A DNA stretch of 64,000 nt, from the NCBI GenBank assembly GCA_963995525.1, contig OZ023205.1, positions 70,428,145-70,492,144 of the forward strand, in the 5' to 3' direction. A program made the translations under genes and the position numbers. Shown here in pieces: positions 33,269 to 45,085 of the stretch. The DNA comes from Escarpia spicata (taxonomy: Eukaryota; Annelida; Polychaeta; Sabellida; Siboglinidae). The stretch's first letter is position 1. Every line of letters starts with the position of its first letter. Below the pieces are notes generated by a model, which saw only the letters and a program-made list of their open reading frames with translations, did no database searches and had not been told where the DNA came from.

Positions 33269-34493
33269 CTAGTAGGAGACATAGTGCAACTTGTTCCCTA
33301 ATATATATGTTTTTTGCTCTTGTAAACATGTATCTAAATATGGCGGTATGTGAGAATCCACCTCCTTTAGTGTAGTGGAAACATACGTCTCGTCTAAACT
33401 ATCGTCGGGACTAAGTGACATTGCAGTAGACGATGGTGTTTCATTGATAGTGTTTACCTCCTCCCACGATGGTCCATTATCACCACTAATATTCCATGAC
33501 ATTTCAATACGACTGACCTGAATGCTTTCTCCAGATGGCTCTAAACTAGTATCTAATATGGCATCCAATTCCACTGCCTGAACTAGTGTTTTCCCTTGTC
33601 GTAAGGTAATCGGTTTTTTGGAGTCATTGATAATCTTCATAATAACGAGCCCATTTCCCCCGTTAATTATACAAGACGGGATGATTAATTCGTCCGTCAT
33701 TTCCGATGAAGTGACGTAGATATTACATGCAGGGTTAGTGCATTCGACCATCATATCATCCCCATGTTTTGGTGGAATTACGATGCGTTGGGTTAGTTGT
33801 ATTCTACCTACATTATAACTCTTTGTTGTCCTCTTTTTCATAAAGGAAGGAACAGTAACACAGTCCATTATTACAACTCTGTTGTCAACTTCCACTATAT
33901 TGTGATGCCCTAATAAAAAATCGAGCCCAGGATAAACCCACCACCTCATCAATCCTGTACTGATTTTGTTGTATGGTTAATGGGAGTTTCTTGATTAAAT
34001 GATATTGCATATACGAGTCTTGTTCTGCATTTTTAATGGTTATGAACTCCGAGGAAATGGCAGTTACATGTTCTAATGAGTTAATAAATTATTGATTGAC
34101 CGTGGACACTTGGGCGGCAGTGTCTGCCACCGTCAGTGGCAGTGTCTGCCATACTCAGTGGCAGTGTCTGCCGCCCTCAGTGACAGTGTCTGCCACCCTC
34201 AGTACTTTCTTACCGTTAATCAGGGCTGGGAATAACAATGTATGGCCGATTGTTGGACTCGTGTGTGTACTCCTGACCACCAGAGGGTCTTCACTGTGTT
34301 CTCCGTTACTGTTGCCCAGTTTGTTGGACATGTTTGTAGACTGGCTGTTATATTCGTGCGATTGTTGATCAGTAGTCCAGCGTGGTGCTGCAACTATTGT
34401 GTCGGCCTCAACACTTGCCCAATTACTACGCTTAATATCTACTTTAACGCAAACTGCATTACCATTGGATTGGATTAACAACCACTTTGACAC
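33269..34493 (-). pseudogene. Gypsy element A aspartic protease and linker to RT
   Basis: The minus strand has LLFPALINGKKVLRVADT at about 34250-34196, the strand before the protease active site. After a four-fold 22-bp duplication the expected ADTAAQVSTVN segment follows, and then, after stops and frameshifts, YPGLDFLLGHHNIVEVDN at about 33930, the conserved C-terminal loop. The 228-codon frame at 33269-33952 continues into an acidic linker before RT. The active-site triad reads DTA or DTV here, not the usual DTG or DSG. The active site is further disrupted by the repeat. Confidence 0.75.
34117..34203. repeat. 22-bp tandem repeat at the protease active site
   Basis: Units gcagtgtctgccaccgtcag+tg start at 34117, 34139, 34161 and 34183. 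Each encodes, on the minus strand in one frame, the ADT active-site triplet. Since 22 is not a multiple of three, the expansion shifts the frame. Confidence 0.92.
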
Positions 34494-34555
34494 TCCCCCA
34501 TTAGCACTGGGAGTATTTAATATGACACCTACTTTATTGTAAATAAATGGAACAT

Positions 34556-34745
34556 ATTAACTCCTGATAGTGTTGGTGCTAGTAGCGTGAATATGTTTAA
34601 AAATAAAATGAACACATAGCTTAAAAGGGCGGGATACACGTAAATAAAAAAGTATTGGACTCTTGATAAGCCAAAAGGCTTCCTTGTCCACCTGCCACCT
34701 AGAGTTAATTTTCTGGATGGCTATATTGTTAAATCTTTTTAAATT
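34556..34745 (+). pseudogene. CR1 3'-end fragment inside gypsy A
   Basis: The sequence gaatatgtttaaaaataaaatg and then ttcctgtccacctgccac-like 3' UTR text match the 3' ends of CR1 copies 1 and 2 (there on the minus strand). It lies between gag and protease of gypsy A, so it arrived after that element. Strongly 5'-truncated. Confidence 0.85.
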
Positions 34746-35049
34746 GTCCTGACTGGTGGGCATTCTTGAAGTTGTGCTCTTGTCACTATGTGTTGACTGG
34801 TCAATACCCGCCCGTAAGACTCGGGCTGTTTATACTAACACCCACCCCATTACGATTGTCCTGAATAGTGGACATACACGAAGTAGGTTTGTTACTAGTA
34901 TGCGTTGGTTGGCCAAAATTTAATGTAACATCTAACCCGTTACAATTGTCTTGGCTGGTGTTTATACATGGAGTTGTTTTGTTGTTTCTGTGTGTTGGTT
35001 GGCCAATACCCCAAAGGGTTCTGGTAGACCCATGGCCAACTGGATTCAC
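34743..35049 (-). repeat. Degenerate ~90-112 bp tandem repeat in gypsy A gag-protease linker
   Basis: An attgtcct/attgtctt-type start recurs at 34743, 34855 and 34945, and a tgtgttggttggcc-type word near 34788, 34900 and 34999. On the minus strand this gives repeated peptide units (GQPTHRNNKTTPCINTSQDN and GQPTHTSNKPTSCMSTIQDN). Confidence 0.7.
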
Positions 35050-35050
35050 C

Positions 35051-36396
35051 TTATTTAGTTTGACGGTGGTTTATCCATCCCATCATATTTTTTGTTGGGA
35101 AGACGGGGTTATCGTGACGAGGAATGGGGCTGCTTCTATAATTGTTATCACCTTGAGGGGGATTATGAGTCCAATACCGTTCACGAGTATCACCTCGGTT
35201 ATCCTCTCTGGAGGGATTATGGTTCTTATATTGCACCGCTTCCACTGCCGAACGGATTGTTGTCGGGTTCCATAGCTTCCTGGGCGGCATTCCGATCACG
35301 GATGCCTCGTAGGAAGCTTGGTACAGACAGGCTATCGTATAGTCCTTTCGGAATATCCATGTAGGCATCTACTGTTACGACAAATACTCTGTCTGCGAAG
35401 GTGCCCAGACTCTCCCCCTCTTCCTGTTTCAACACAGACAACTCTGCTCTTAGTGTTGTCTTAATGGTGGGTCTGTGGTGGCAGTATCGCATACTGAGAT
35501 AGTCTATACACCCGCTATAATCGTGGCGTTCCTCTCTGGGCAGGCTACGGTGTGCTGTCAGAGCTGGCCCTCGCAGACATGACCCCATTCGTGTCATATT
35601 CCCATCCTCTCCACAATTGTATGCTTCGGTCATAAACTCGAATTGGTGAATCCAATTATCCCACTCGGCCGGTTTACCCTCAAGTTTTTTATAGTGATAT
35701 TTCTGTAACTTGGCCGGCGAGGGACGTCCATACTATTCCTGTTATCATAGTCACGTTGGCGGGGGTTGGGGCGTTGTTGAGGTTCAATTCCAGATTTGGT
35801 TACCCCTAGAGTCATTGAGATTCTGCTGATCAGGGTTAGATCGCTGTGTTGGTTCACCATACTTGGTGTTGGCAAAAGTGCCGACGTGAACCGCGTTCAT
35901 TGACTTACGAGCCTCGCCTATTTACCCCCATCAACTAAGTGGTGTGTTATACTTCCCATGTTTGGGTCGGGCTCCTGAAGAGAACGCGGCGTAGAGTATC
36001 ACATCAGGGCCTCATTCCGAGCCGAACTCGCGTGTCTGCAAGGATCGTACTGTTTAGTTTGTGAGACACTTCTGGTAAAGTCTTTTGGATTGGTACAATT
36101 GCAGAGGCCACATTGAATGACATTCTCTGCTATGAATCAATGACAGAGTCTTTTCTGTGCAATCCATTCCTTAGTTGTGGAAATCAGACCTCATGCTCGG
36201 TTATACTGTTGTCATTTTGCTGTGGTGTGTCCTTACGTTGCGGGCTACTGAATTCATATATGCCCGTTTGTTTGTCACCCTCCATTGTAGTTTGATTGAA
36301 TGGGCTGTAGTAGTTAAATGGGTCATTTCGGACAACACTTAGCTTACTTAGTTCCTTCTGTTCCTTTCGGGACATCGGGCGACGAGCACTCTCCAT
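35051..36396 (-). pseudogene. Gypsy element A gag
   Basis: Begins at an ATG at 36394-36396 (MESARRPMSRKEQKELSKLS). After stops it continues through 35630-35875 to 35226-35633, where the capsid-like core is clear (LRGPALTAHRSLP, YLSMRYCHHRPTIKTTLRAE, QEEGESLGTFADRVF, PSFLRGIRD). 35051-35368 is the basic Asn/Arg-rich tail. No CCHC zinc knuckle was found. Gag builds the particle that packages the element RNA. At least three frame breaks. Confidence 0.8.
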
Positions 36397-36415
36397 CTAT
36401 TACTGCCTTTCGCAA

Positions 36416-38310
36416 TTTATTTGACCTCATTCCAGGTAATTTCCATTTCTGCCAGATCTTCTTTAAATGTCTTGCGCTATGTCTTAGTTGGCCTTCCTCT
36501 CATTCTGTTTCCACCTTCAGGCACCCACTCCATTGCTACATGTGCTGTTCTATCTCTTGGTTGGCGTAGGATATGTCCCGCTAGTCTCCGTCGTCGAGAC
36601 TTAACTATGTCATGCATGCTATCCAGACCTGCCCTCCTCATCACTTCTTCACTGGTGATGTGCTCTCTCCATGATATGCCCAATACGAACCGGAGACATC
36701 GTCGATGGAATATGTCTAGTTTTTTATATTTGATATCCTCGCCGTATTCTTCCACGTTTCACAGGCATATATCGCTGTTGGTATTACGATTAACATGCAA
36801 AGACGTAGTGTTATGTCCTTTCTCTGATGGTGGTACATGACCATATTGGACGTAGTCTTAGGAACACTGTTGATGCCTTGCCTATCCTCGCTCGCACATT
36901 TACTTTAGCGTCGCCTTCCCTAGATATGTAGCTTCCGAGGTAAGGGAAGTTCTCGACCCACTGCAAGCCTTGCTGACCGATCACAATGTGGGGGTCAGGT
37001 CAATCACCAACTGACAGTGTTTTTGTCTTCTAATAGCCGATTCGTAATCCGACCATCTCTCCATTATCGTTTAAATTATTGGTTATCTCATGCAGGATCT
37101 CCGGCGTGTGGCTGAGCAGTGCAATATCATCGGCAAAGTCAAGGTCTGTCAACCTATTATTTATCCACTTAAGTTCGGACATTTTAACGTTCTCTTGATG
37201 ATGAAATCGATAACAACAACAAAGAGGAAAGGGGACAGGATGCAACCTTGATGTACACCTGTTTCTATATCGAACATGTCTGTGTAGCCATCGTTGGTCT
37301 TGATGCAGCAGTTGGTGTTTCGATATAGCGATTTGAAAATGTCTATATATTTGTTTGGTATGTCTTATAGCTTCAGGATTAGCCATAACGAATCTCTGTG
37401 GACACTGTCGAAAACCTTCTTAAAGTAAATGAAGTTGACTAAAATAGGTATCTGGAACTCTCTGCTTTGTTCGATGATGTTTCGCAAAGTGAAGATATGC
37501 TCACAGCACGACCTTCCTCTTTGAAAACCAGCTTGTTCCTCCCGGAGGTGTTGGTCAACTGCTGTCTTCAGTCGGTTTAAGATCACGCTGCAGAAAACCT
37601 TTCCAGGCACTGACATCAATGTTATTCCTCGCCAGTTATTGCAATCGCCCAGGCACCCCTTCTTTGGTAACGTCACGATCACTCCTCGTCTCCAATCATC
37701 AGGGACTTCCTCCTCAGACCAGATCAGATTGAACAAGTAGGTTAACTCGTCTACAACCCCGTCCTTGCCATGTTTCAATAGTTCGGCCGATACTTCAACG
37801 AGGCTCGCTGCCTTTTTGTTCTTGAAGCTATCGATGGGTTTGGAAACTTCTGCCCTGGTGATGGCCTCGTGGCATGTTCCTCGCTTGTTAGAAGCACTCT
37901 GCCGTCTTTGACTTTTATTGGTATGCTAAAATTGCTTTTTGTGCCAGTTAGCTCTCTCACAATCCTAAACAGGGTTTTCGAGTCATTCCGTTCTGCTGCT
38001 GTTTGCGCTTCTTTATCTTTCTCTTCTAACCATTTCCTCTAATCTGTCCTACAGTTATTTTTTACTTCCTTGTCTAGTTTCCTGTATTCCTCATCTGATG
38101 ATCTCCATTTTTCTAGCTGCTTGTTGTAGCTCTTGGAATCTGTTCTTAGTTTCCTCGTAGAAATGTTTTGATATGTCTGTTTTCTTTAAGTTATCTGTCG
38201 CATATGGCCAGACCGTCTTCACCGTCTTGACTCTCTTTAATTTCAAGCAGATCTTACCAATTAAAAGGGTGTGGTCAGAGCAAACATCTGCCGGAAGTCC
38301 TATACAGATG
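36416..38310 (-). pseudogene. LINE of endonuclease-RT type (RTE-like group), 5'-truncated
   Basis: Minus strand. Endonuclease ends at about 38300 (ADVCSDHTLLIGKI, with the SDH motif). Linker is at about 38160-37775 (QTAAERNDSKTLFRIVRELTG). RT is at 37778-37030 (WRRGVIVTLPKKGCLGDCNNW, EEQAGFQRGRSCCEHIFTLR, LDFADDIALLSHTPE). The C-terminus is at 36755-36477 (KLDIFHRRCLRFVLGISWRE, LAGHILRQPRDRT, GNRMRGRPTKT). The motif A region reads VNFIYFKKVFDSVH, with Tyr where FIDFEKAFDS is usual, so a catalytic Asp is lost. This is not the CR1 or L2 family; it belongs to the broad RTE-like group, exact clade uncertain. Confidence 0.85.
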
Positions 38311-38324
38311 TCCTATATATTCTG

Positions 38325-40920
38325 TTGTTGTTTATCCAGACAGCATATCGGACCACTATCGCATAGAACTGGCATTAAATGTGTTGAAACCGTCAGCTGA
38401 AACTTCAGTAATTACCAAGCGCAACTTCCGCATCATGGATGCTACAGTGTTCAATGATAACGTTAAATCTGTGTGTTCTGGCATGTGTGCCCACGCTGAC
38501 CGTCAGCAAGCGGAGGTCTTAGCATCGGACTACAACACCTGTCTCACTAACTGCTTAGACAAGCACGCTCCTTGGCGCTACGTACACGTCAGGAGCAACT
38601 TGCCGCATCCGTGGTATGACGCTGAGGTCGACGAAGCAAGAGAGAAGAGGCGAACGTGTGAGAATCTGTGGAGAAGAACAAAACTCGAAATACACCGCCA
38701 ATTATACGTCGCCGCTCGCGACGACTGCACTACAATGATAGCCAGTAAGAAAACCGAGTATTATCGCGGACAATTAATTACAGAATGCTAATAACAAGAA
38801 CATGTTTCGCATTCTGAGATCACTCGACGTACACAAAATGCAACTTCCTGAATTATGCTCAGTGAAGGAAGGATGTGATAAATTCTCACGTTTCTTCCAA
38901 GAAAAGATCGAGCAATTACTGATTAACTTGCACTACCGCATTGCCGTTAACCCGACAGAGGACGAGACACGTTGTTTTACTGACTCAATTCAAGTGTTCG
39001 AGCCAACTACTACAGCCGAAATCACTAATATTCTTGGCACTACGGATAAGACATGCTCACTTGATCCACTACCAACTAAGCAACTAAATGACAACATGGA
39101 CAGTATCGTGCCTATCATCATACAAATTGTAAACGCCTCACCCGAGGAGGCAGTCATGTCTGTGCTGCTTAAGCACGCAATTGTCCGGCCATTGCTCAAG
39201 AAACAATCACTCAACAAGGACATACTCAACAACTACCGTCCAGTCAGCAACTTCAGCCATCTGTCAAAAGTCACAGAGAAAGTTATTGCGCGAAGGATCA
39301 TCTCTCATATTTCCGATCAGCGAATGGAGGACTGTTTCCAATCAGCCTACCGGAAGAATCATTCAACTGAAACCGCACTATTGTGTGTAACAAATGCCAT
39401 GAAAGCCGCTATAGACAATAGACAACGCACGGCACTAGTTCTTATTGACTTTAGTGCGGCCTTTGACACAATCAATCACAAGATAATGATCCAGCGGCTT
39501 CGGTTGCGTTACGGCATTGTTGGCAAGGCGCTTGGCTGGCTGCAACCCTATCTGCAGGGCCGGACCCAGCGGGTGGTCATTCGTGATGCGTCATCGAATA
39601 CAACTTGCGTGACATCGGGTGTCCCGCAGTGTTCGGTGCTGGGTCCTTTGTTATTCTCGTTGTACGTACAGCCCATTGGCGACATAATTAGAGCGCATGG
39701 ACTTTGTTTTCATCATTATGCGGATGATCTGCAATTGTACTGCCATTTTGACCTCACTGCGACTGCGTTGGCTGCTACTCTGCGACGTATGGAGGAGTGT
39801 CTAGATATTGTAAATCAGTGGATGACATCAAACTACATGTGCATGAACAACAATAAAACGGAATATCTTCCCGTAGTGCCAAAGACTGCCGCCGAGCTTA
39901 TTGACGGCAGTGTGATACGCGTAGGAGATGTTACGATTACTGCCTCAAGATGTGTTCGTAACCTTGGTGTCGTTATGGATCGCCACCTCGATTTTAAGAA
40001 GCAAGTTTCAAGCATCGTCAGTGTGTGCTCATTTCACCTGCGCCATATTAACCAGATGAGTCGTTATCTCCCAACGACGACAAAGGAACGTGTCGTCAAC
40101 GTCATTATTACATCACGGCTTGATTACTGCAATTCACTTCTATACGGCACTTCTGTCAACAACATCGCTCGAATGCAGAGAATGCACAACTCTGCTGCTA
40201 GGTTGATCCTACGCCGCCCACGGACTGACAGCGCCATGCCTTTGTTATGCATTCTTCACTGGTTGCCTGTAGCACACAGAATCGACTTTAAGCTATTAGT
40301 GTTTACATATAAAGCTGTGCATGGCGATGCCCCGAAATATTTATGCGACTTTGTATGCCCATACAAACCAACAAGAGCCATGCGCTCTACCAACAATAAC
40401 ATGTTAACGGTCCTGCGGACTCATGTCCAAGCTGGGGACAATTCGTTTGCGGTCGCCGCAGCGACTTTGTGGAACACTTTGCCTAATGACATTAAAACGT
40501 CTGATTGTCTCTCTGCTTTCAAGGCACGCTTAAAGACTCATTTTTTTTAGACTCTCGTTCTTGTCCAATGTGGCATAGTTTACTCTCTGCATTGATTTGT
40601 TTTATATCTCTTATGTATTAATTAACCTATTTATATAGTTGTGTTATACCTACATGTACATTAGTTCAGTTAAATGAATTGACAATGTCTTATTTCTACA
40701 TAGAACTGTAGCTATGATCATTAGTTTAGTATATTTATTTAATTACTGTATTTACTTGTATTTTACTAATATTAATTTTTTAAGAATTTCTTTTAGAAAA
40801 TGCATGTTTATTTAGCCATCATTATTACCTCTATCTGGGTTCTACATGTTGTAAAGCGCCACGAACAATTAATAATTGGATCTGGCGCTATATTAAATAA
40901 CATTTATTATTATGTATGCT
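38325..40920 (+). mobile_element. L2-type LINE with nearly intact RT
   Basis: 5'-truncated in the endonuclease: 38340-38400 reads DSISDHYRIELAL (the SDH motif), followed by the linker ORF 38381-38791 (CLTNCLDKHAPWRYVHV, HPWYDAEVDEAREKRRT). One frameshift near 38790 separates it from the RT ORF 38802-40550. The 3' UTR ends with a gcgcc...ggcgctatatta box and an (ATT)n tail at 40850-40920, the usual L2 3' end. It abuts the LINE at 36416-38310, which lies in the opposite orientation. Confidence 0.92.
38802..40550 (+). CDS. L2-type LINE reverse transcriptase (582 codons)
   Basis: Reverse transcriptase copies the element RNA at the nicked target. Motifs in order: NNYRPVSNFSHLSKVTEKVI (about residue 145), SAYRKNHSTETALL, LIDFSAAFDTINHKI with both motif-A acidic positions, SGVPQCSVLGPLLFSLYV (Gly to Cys in GVPQG), HHYADDLQLYC active site, NLGVVMDRHLDFKKQV, SRLDYCNSLLYG, LHWLPVAHRIDFKLL and the C-terminal FAVAAATLWNTLPNDI. 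There is no internal stop. The listed ATG is simply the first in frame; the natural frame enters from the linker upstream. A diverged fragment of the same family lies at 52766-53250. Confidence 0.92.
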   Translation: MFRILRSLDVHKMQLPELCSVKEGCDKFSRFFQEKIEQLLINLHYRIAVNPTEDETRCFTDSIQVFEPTTTAEITNILGTTDKTCSLDPLPTKQLNDNMDSIVPIIIQIVNASPEEAVMSVLLKHAIVRPLLKKQSLNKDILNNYRPVSNFSHLSKVTEKVIARRIISHISDQRMEDCFQSAYRKNHSTETALLCVTNAMKAAIDNRQRTALVLIDFSAAFDTINHKIMIQRLRLRYGIVGKALGWLQPYLQGRTQRVVIRDASSNTTCVTSGVPQCSVLGPLLFSLYVQPIGDIIRAHGLCFHHYADDLQLYCHFDLTATALAATLRRMEECLDIVNQWMTSNYMCMNNNKTEYLPVVPKTAAELIDGSVIRVGDVTITASRCVRNLGVVMDRHLDFKKQVSSIVSVCSFHLRHINQMSRYLPTTTKERVVNVIITSRLDYCNSLLYGTSVNNIARMQRMHNSAARLILRRPRTDSAMPLLCILHWLPVAHRIDFKLLVFTYKAVHGDAPKYLCDFVCPYKPTRAMRSTNNNMLTVLRTHVQAGDNSFAVAAATLWNTLPNDIKTSDCLSAFKARLKTHFF

Positions 40921-41031
40921 ATATACTATACGTTTAACAAGATTTAACAAGATTGCCACCCAGAGAATTTTTCTTTTGGTGGCATGTAGATAAGGAAGCC
41001 CTTTGGTTTATCGAGAGTCCGACCCTTTTAT

Positions 41032-42632
41032 CTATGTGTATCCCGCCCTTCTGAGATATGTGTCGAATTTATTTTTAAACATATTCACTCTACTAACACC
41101 CACACAATCAGCAGATAATAAGTTCCATTGATTTACAGTCCTTTGTGAAAATAAGAACTTTCTTATATCTAATCTACACTGCTCTTTTGCTAAAGTAACT
41201 TCATGTCCTCTAGTCCTTCTATCAATATTTGCATAACCATTCATTATTTTAAACACTTCTATCTGATCTCCTCTCAATCTCCTAGTCTCTAGTGTTGTTA
41301 AGCCACATTTCTTTAGGCGTATTTCGTAACTAAGATCCCTCAGTTTTGGTATCATTTTAGTTGCTCTCCTCTGAACTCTTTCTAGCATATCTATGTCCTT
41401 CCTGCGATATGGCCTCCACGCTTGTATACAATATTCTAAATGAGGCCTAACTATTGTTTTATACAGCGGTATTATTAGCTCTTTTTCCTTATACATTATG
41501 TTTCGTCTAATTAATCCAATGATTTGATTTCCATTTGAAGTTGCAATTCCGCACTGCTCAGAAACCTTCATATCAGCACCAATGGTTAACCCTAAGTCCT
41601 TTTCTTTTATAGTAGTACTTATTACAGTATCCCCCTCAATTGTATATTCTACCTCTTCGTTCCCATGTCCTGCATGGTGGCATTTACATTTCCCAAAATT
41701 GAACAGCATTTGCCACTTTTCAGACCATTTGATCAACCTGTCAAATCATCTTGTAAATGCTGTCTATCTCCATCACTTTTAATCCTTCTAAATACTTTTG
41801 TATCATCTGCAAATTTCAACACCTTGCTTGTTATTTCATCATCCAAATCGTTGATATATATTAAGACTAATATAGGTCCTAATACTGATCCCTGTGGAAC
41901 CCACTAAAAAAATAATTTCCAGTTTGAAGCCTCCCCATCAACAACTACCCGTTGTCTTCTGTCAATCAGCCATTTTTCTATCCAGTTTATTATACAATTT
42001 CCTATGCCATGGGCCTTTAGTTTAAGCAGTATTCTTTGATGTGGTACTTTGTCGAAAGCTTTTTGAAAATCTAAGTAGACGATATTTACTGGTGATCCCT
42101 CATCTACCCACTTAGTGATGTCTTCCAAAAAACATAACATATTTGTTAAGCATAACCTCGTTTAAAAAAAACCATGTTGAGATGGGTTTATCAAGTTATG
42201 TTTAACAAGAAAATCCACTATGTGATCTTTAATTAATCTTTCTAATAATTTGCAAATCACTAATGTTAAACTCACTGGTCTACAATTCTCTGACTTGTTT
42301 CTCGAACCTTTTTTAAATAACGGTATAATGTTTGCCTCTTTCCATTCTAAAGGAACCACTCACTCTTCTAATGACAAATTGAAAACTGTTGCAAGCGGTA
42401 CGGTAATTTGTTCTACAATTTCCAATAGTAGTTTGGGCGGAATCCCATCCACTCCAGTTGATTTATTATCATTCCTAGACCCTATTTTCGTAGCTACCAT
42501 TTCCGGGGTTACAATTAATTGTCCTAAATAGTCTGAATCTGCCTCCTTGAACTTAGCCTCTGGTACTGGCAGTGAACTAATATCTTCTCTGGTAAACACT
42601 GAACTAATGTACTCATTCAGGTCTTCTGCCAT
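41032..42632 (-). pseudogene. CR1 copy 2, ORF2 reverse transcriptase
   Basis: Minus strand: 42632-42360 (DDKSTG-like NDNKSTGVDGIPPKLLLEIV), 42359-42162 (VPLEWKEANIIPLFKKGS), 42140-41904 (IVYLDFQKAFDKVPHQRILL), a stretch with NDLDDEITSKVLKFADDTKVF at about 41880-41795, then 41736-41032 (RPHLEYCIQAWRPYRRKDID, RRATKMIPKLRDLSYEIRL, LETRRLRGDQIEVFKIM). The FADD active site is intact, but small indels break the frame near 41750, 41900 and 42150. The 3' UTR runs to about 40940. Confidence 0.92.
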
Positions 42633-42639
42633 TAAGAAT

Positions 42640-43860
42640 ACCTATGATATTATATTTCTAGCACTCTCTTCTAGAGGACCGACCTTATCTTGAACTTTCT
42701 GTTTGCTTCGAACATACGCATAAAAACTCTTGCTGTCATGTTTTATATTACTAGCTAATTGTTGTTCATAGCTTCTCTTTGAATTTCTAATTTCAGCTGT
42801 AGCTTGGTTAAGTGCTTCTTTGTAACTGTTGTAGTCTTCATCATTTCCAGTACATCTATATCACTTCCACATCATTTGCATATACTTAATTTTCCTAATG
42901 GCTTCTTTCGATAAGTGTTTCTTTTTGGACCGTTTCCATTGTTTTTTAAGGGTACAAATTTATTGACTATGCACTTAATTTCACTCTTTAATATATTCCA
43001 GCATTCTGTTGCTGTCTTATGTTTCAGTGTGTTATTCCAGTCTATCTTTGCTAAATATTTCCTCATGTCCTTATACCTTCCTTTGTGGAAATTTCTCCTA
43101 TACTGCTTTTTACTATTCCTTTCTGATTTGACGTTGATAGTAAAATGTATCTGGTTGTGATCACTATTCCACAGTGGCTCACATATCTTGACATTGTCAA
43201 CTAATTCATTCTGTGAGGACAAAACTATGTCTAACACATTCTCACCCCTGGTTGGTTCTAGCACATGTTGAGAAAGTATCTTGTACTAAAACTACAAACT
43301 TGTGGTCCTCACTCCCCATATTCTGTAGAGATTTCCATAGTATATGCCCGTGGTTAAAATCCCCCATAATAATATAGTCCCGTTTGCTTACTTCCTTTAT
43401 AGCTTTTTGTATTTTTTCATTCTCTTCTATGCTTATATTTGGACTTTGATAAACTAACCCAAATCTTAACGTTAAGTTTCCTGTAACTATGTTACACGAA
43501 ACAGCTTCTTCGCAATATGCTTCTCTTTCTAATTTTATTTCATACGTCTGGATATATTCTTTAATATATAAAATAACTCCACCTCCCTTTCTTCCTAATC
43601 TATCTTTCCTAAACATTACATATCCTGTCAGTCCCAATTCGGCATCTGATATATCGGTGGTGGTCCAGGATTCGGTTATACTTATTATGTCTTCTACCAA
43701 AATGTTTAGTTCATTTCTTTTGTTTACTATGCTCCTTGCATTTAAACAAACACATTTATATCCAGCTTCAGAAAAGATTTCCAGACTGTTCTTTGCTGAA
43801 TTATTTGTGCTGTATTTATCTATGCCTCCAGTTTCAGGCTTTTCTGTGAGTCCCCCTGCG
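42640..43860 (-). pseudogene. CR1 copy 2, ORF2 apurinic-type endonuclease and linker
   Basis: Minus strand. The endonuclease that nicks target DNA: 43700-43242 carries ITESWTTTDISDAELGL, KGGGVILYIKEYIQ and YIIMGDFNH (GDFN motif). 43264-42872 carries LDIVLSSQNELVDNVKI and PLWNSDHNQIHFTI (SDH motif), followed by the linker ECWNILKSEIKCIVNKFVPL. 42872-42640 holds the rest of the linker, matching the fragment at 23415-23740. A single frameshift near 43250 splits the domain, and the first strands before residue VEDIISITESW are partly lost. Confidence 0.9.
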
Positions 43861-43863
43861 AAT

Positions 43864-45085
43864 CTAGTTTAAATAAATGCAACCTGTCCCACTGTCAACA
43901 TATCGCAGCAGGTTCTCTGAGAAAACTGCTGCCCCCTTTCCACTAAGATAGAGGCCATCTGTCATGTACATATCTTCCCTTCCAACAAAGTATCCCCATA
44001 AATCTGTGAATCCCACCCCCTCTTCTTCACACATCTGCTCAACTAGTGCGTTGATCGCCATCCTCTAGCAGTTTCTATACGTTGCCCCCCTTCCTCCCAT
44101 TACTGGCAAAATTCCTGAGAGAATAATCTGTTCAACTCTTGTCTTCTTTAGCTTCCTCACTAACTGTCTATACTGCTGTACTATCCCAGTTGTTCCCTCC
44201 CTCTCTGCATTATTTCGTCCTACATGTACCAGTATAGACCCTCCCTTGCCATGAGCCAATACCTTCTCTACCCTGTCAGTGACATGTTGTATCCTAGCCC
44301 ACGGTAGACAAACAACGACATCCTTCCCCTCGCTTATTGTCTTGTGCGTCTTCCTAATAATGGAATCGCCCATAAACACTCTCTCTTTCCTCATAGCCCC
44401 CTCAATCACTGCCTCAGAGTAGCCCTATCTCCGGTTTGCATCTGTCTGGTTGTTGTCTTTCCCCCTGCCGTCTTCTATCCCGTCACATTCTCTTCCGATC
44501 CATTCTTTCCTGTCGCTTTTTGTCTTGTCACGTTTCCTCCTGTCATCGTCCCTTTTATCTTGTTTTCTCTTCTATCACATTTGCTCTCACTTCCTTTCGT
44601 CCCTTCATCTTTCCTCCCATCTCATTTTCTTCTCTTCTCTCCCATCCCATCTTCACTCCCTCCTTCTCTACGGTCATTTTCTCCCCTGTCACCTTCACGC
44701 TTTTCACGTTTTCTGTCGTCGATTTTCCTATTTCTTCTCCTCCAATCACCTTCCCTCCTCCCAATCTCCGTTCCTCAGTCTTCTTGCCACTGCTATTCTC
44801 CTCCAGTCTTGCAGTATTCCCACCTCTCTCCCTGTCGTCTCTCTCCATTCCACCTGTCTCCTTGCTAATTCCCATCTCCATCCCCTTCACAATATCTGTC
44901 AACCTAACTATCTCCTTCTGCAGACACTCCACCTTCCAACACCCCATGCACTGAAAGGTGAATCCCTCCTCCAAGGTTTCTGCCCATGACTTCCCACAGC
45001 CGGACAATGCAAAATCTACCCAGCTGTGGCAGTGATCGCACATCAAGTGTCGCTTTGCCTTGACTTGCCGCTTGCAAGGCGCCAT
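43864..45085 (-). pseudogene. CR1 copy 2, ORF1 (zinc finger, coiled coil, esterase)
   Basis: ORF1 of CR1 elements binds the RNA. It starts MAPCKRQVKAKRHLMCDHCH at 45085, with Cys pairs spaced as in a PHD-like zinc finger (CDHC, GCG, CMGC), followed by a heptad region (VECLQKEIVRLTDIVKGMEM) and a long Lys/Glu/Arg/Gly-rich linker to 44555. The SGNH-type esterase domain known from CR1 ORF1 is at 44409-43864: block I VFMGDSIIRKT, block III LVHVGRNNAERE, and after one in-frame stop at 44065, block V DGLYLSGKG. Block V normally has His in DGLHLS; here it is Tyr. A frame change lies between 44555 and 44409. The 5' UTR probably extends to about 45280. Confidence 0.85.

Noticed and set aside
44344..44989. 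Plus-strand Ser/Pro/Phe-rich ORFs of 170-179 codons
   Set aside because: Mirror images of the Lys/Glu/Gly-rich linker of CR1 ORF1 on the minus strand, which has zinc-finger and esterase domains on either side.
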